Assembly (NCBI RefSeq): GCF_002994745.2
Contig: NC_037088.1
Coordinates: 64,312,397 to 64,376,396 of the forward strand
Direction of reading: 5' to 3'
Source of the DNA: Rosa chinensis
Lineage: Eukaryota; Streptophyta; Magnoliopsida; Rosales; Rosaceae
DNA: 64,000 nucleotides
In this document: one piece after another, positions 63,700 through 64,000 of the stretch
Position numbering within the stretch: the first letter of the stretch is position 1
Layout of the letters: every line of letters starts with the position of its first letter
The notes under the pieces: generated by a model
What the model was told of the DNA's origin: nothing
What the model saw: the letters and a program-made list of their open reading frames with translations, nothing else
Database searches by the model: none
Program-made: the position numbers and the translations under genes

Positions 63700-64000
63700 T
63701 ATTACATGCAGTAGCTAGTCTAAATACAGTGCAGTTTGGTAAAGTAATGATGCTTATATGGGCAATTTGGAAGAATAGAAATACTTAAGTGTGGGAGGGT
63801 GTCAAACAACACCCCTGTGATTTTGTTTTATTGTCGTTGGGTTGGCTAGCAGAATTCTCAAAAGAAAATGCAACTGGACAGCAACCAAGAGTACAACGTC
63901 AGGGATCGGTAGCACCTATGCAGGGTTGGTTCAAATGTAATACTGATGGATCCTTCTTATCACAAACTGGCAGAGGAGGTGGTGGCTTAATTTTCCATGA
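63700..64000 (+). mobile_element. LINE relic, start of RNase H domain, runs off the window
   Basis: The plus strand reads LIWAIWKNRN, a linker, then APMQGWFKCNTDGSFLSQTG and RGGGGLIFH up to the last base. This is the start of an RVT_3 RNase H domain of plant LINE/non-LTR type. Stops occur upstream, so it is a relic. The rest lies beyond the window. Confidence 0.8.

Overview
This is a repeat-rich stretch of plant nuclear DNA. It has intron-containing genes with GT-AG and GC-AG splice sites, single-exon PPR and Elongin A-like genes, and Ty1/copia, LINE, SINE, CACTA and Mutator-like elements. The gene set and copia families fit a eudicot. A Rosaceae species is plausible but cannot be established from the sequence alone. 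There are no prokaryotic features, CRISPR arrays or rRNA/tRNA genes.

Layout. 1-4750 is the right-hand part of a CACTA transposon dominated by palindromic sub-terminal repeats. 4751-8068 holds decayed gene pieces, including the N-terminal exon of a CHR19/SMARCAD1-like remodeller, and ends in a second CACTA terminus inserted in a LINE relic (8069-9105). 9780-10645 and 17130-18130 are diverged direct copies of one segment. Between them lies an Elongin A-like gene split by a copia element (copia A, 11357-16397) with identical LTRs and one intact 1492-residue polyprotein. 18577-21208 is a five-exon LTI65/RD29B-like stress gene with three ABRE cores upstream and a frameshift near its 3' end. 21635-22375 is a truncated LINE with a 14-bp target duplication. 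24493-25944 is a PPR gene of the At1g55630 type. 28655-29194 and 38428-39054 are two HMA-domain genes on the minus strand, separated by a second recent copia (copia B, 29526-36766, identical LTRs). 40145-47060 is a long-armed Mutator-like foldback element whose loop holds a third copia (copia C, 40736-46668) with near-identical LTRs but a wrecked pol. 48180-50744 and 52739-55710 are tandem GT90 (rumi/CAP10-type) glycosyltransferase genes. 55996-56744 is an ADF/cofilin gene and 57262-59270 a ZCCHC9-like zinc-knuckle gene, both on the minus strand. 59962-63505 is a second Mutator-like foldback carrying possible gene fragments, and the window ends in another LINE RNase H relic.

The host genes do not form one pathway. 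They are independent housekeeping or stress genes: transcription elongation, organelle RNA processing, metal or stress response, protein O-glycosylation, actin turnover and RNA binding. Much of the interest lies in insertion history. Most insertions here can be dated or ordered from target-site duplications, LTR identity and paralogous empty sites. The most unusual cases are copia C, which looks like a pol-dead element mobilised in trans, several 'poly-A only' insertions with target duplications, the palindrome-dense CACTA arm, and GC-AG introns kept in both GT90 copies.
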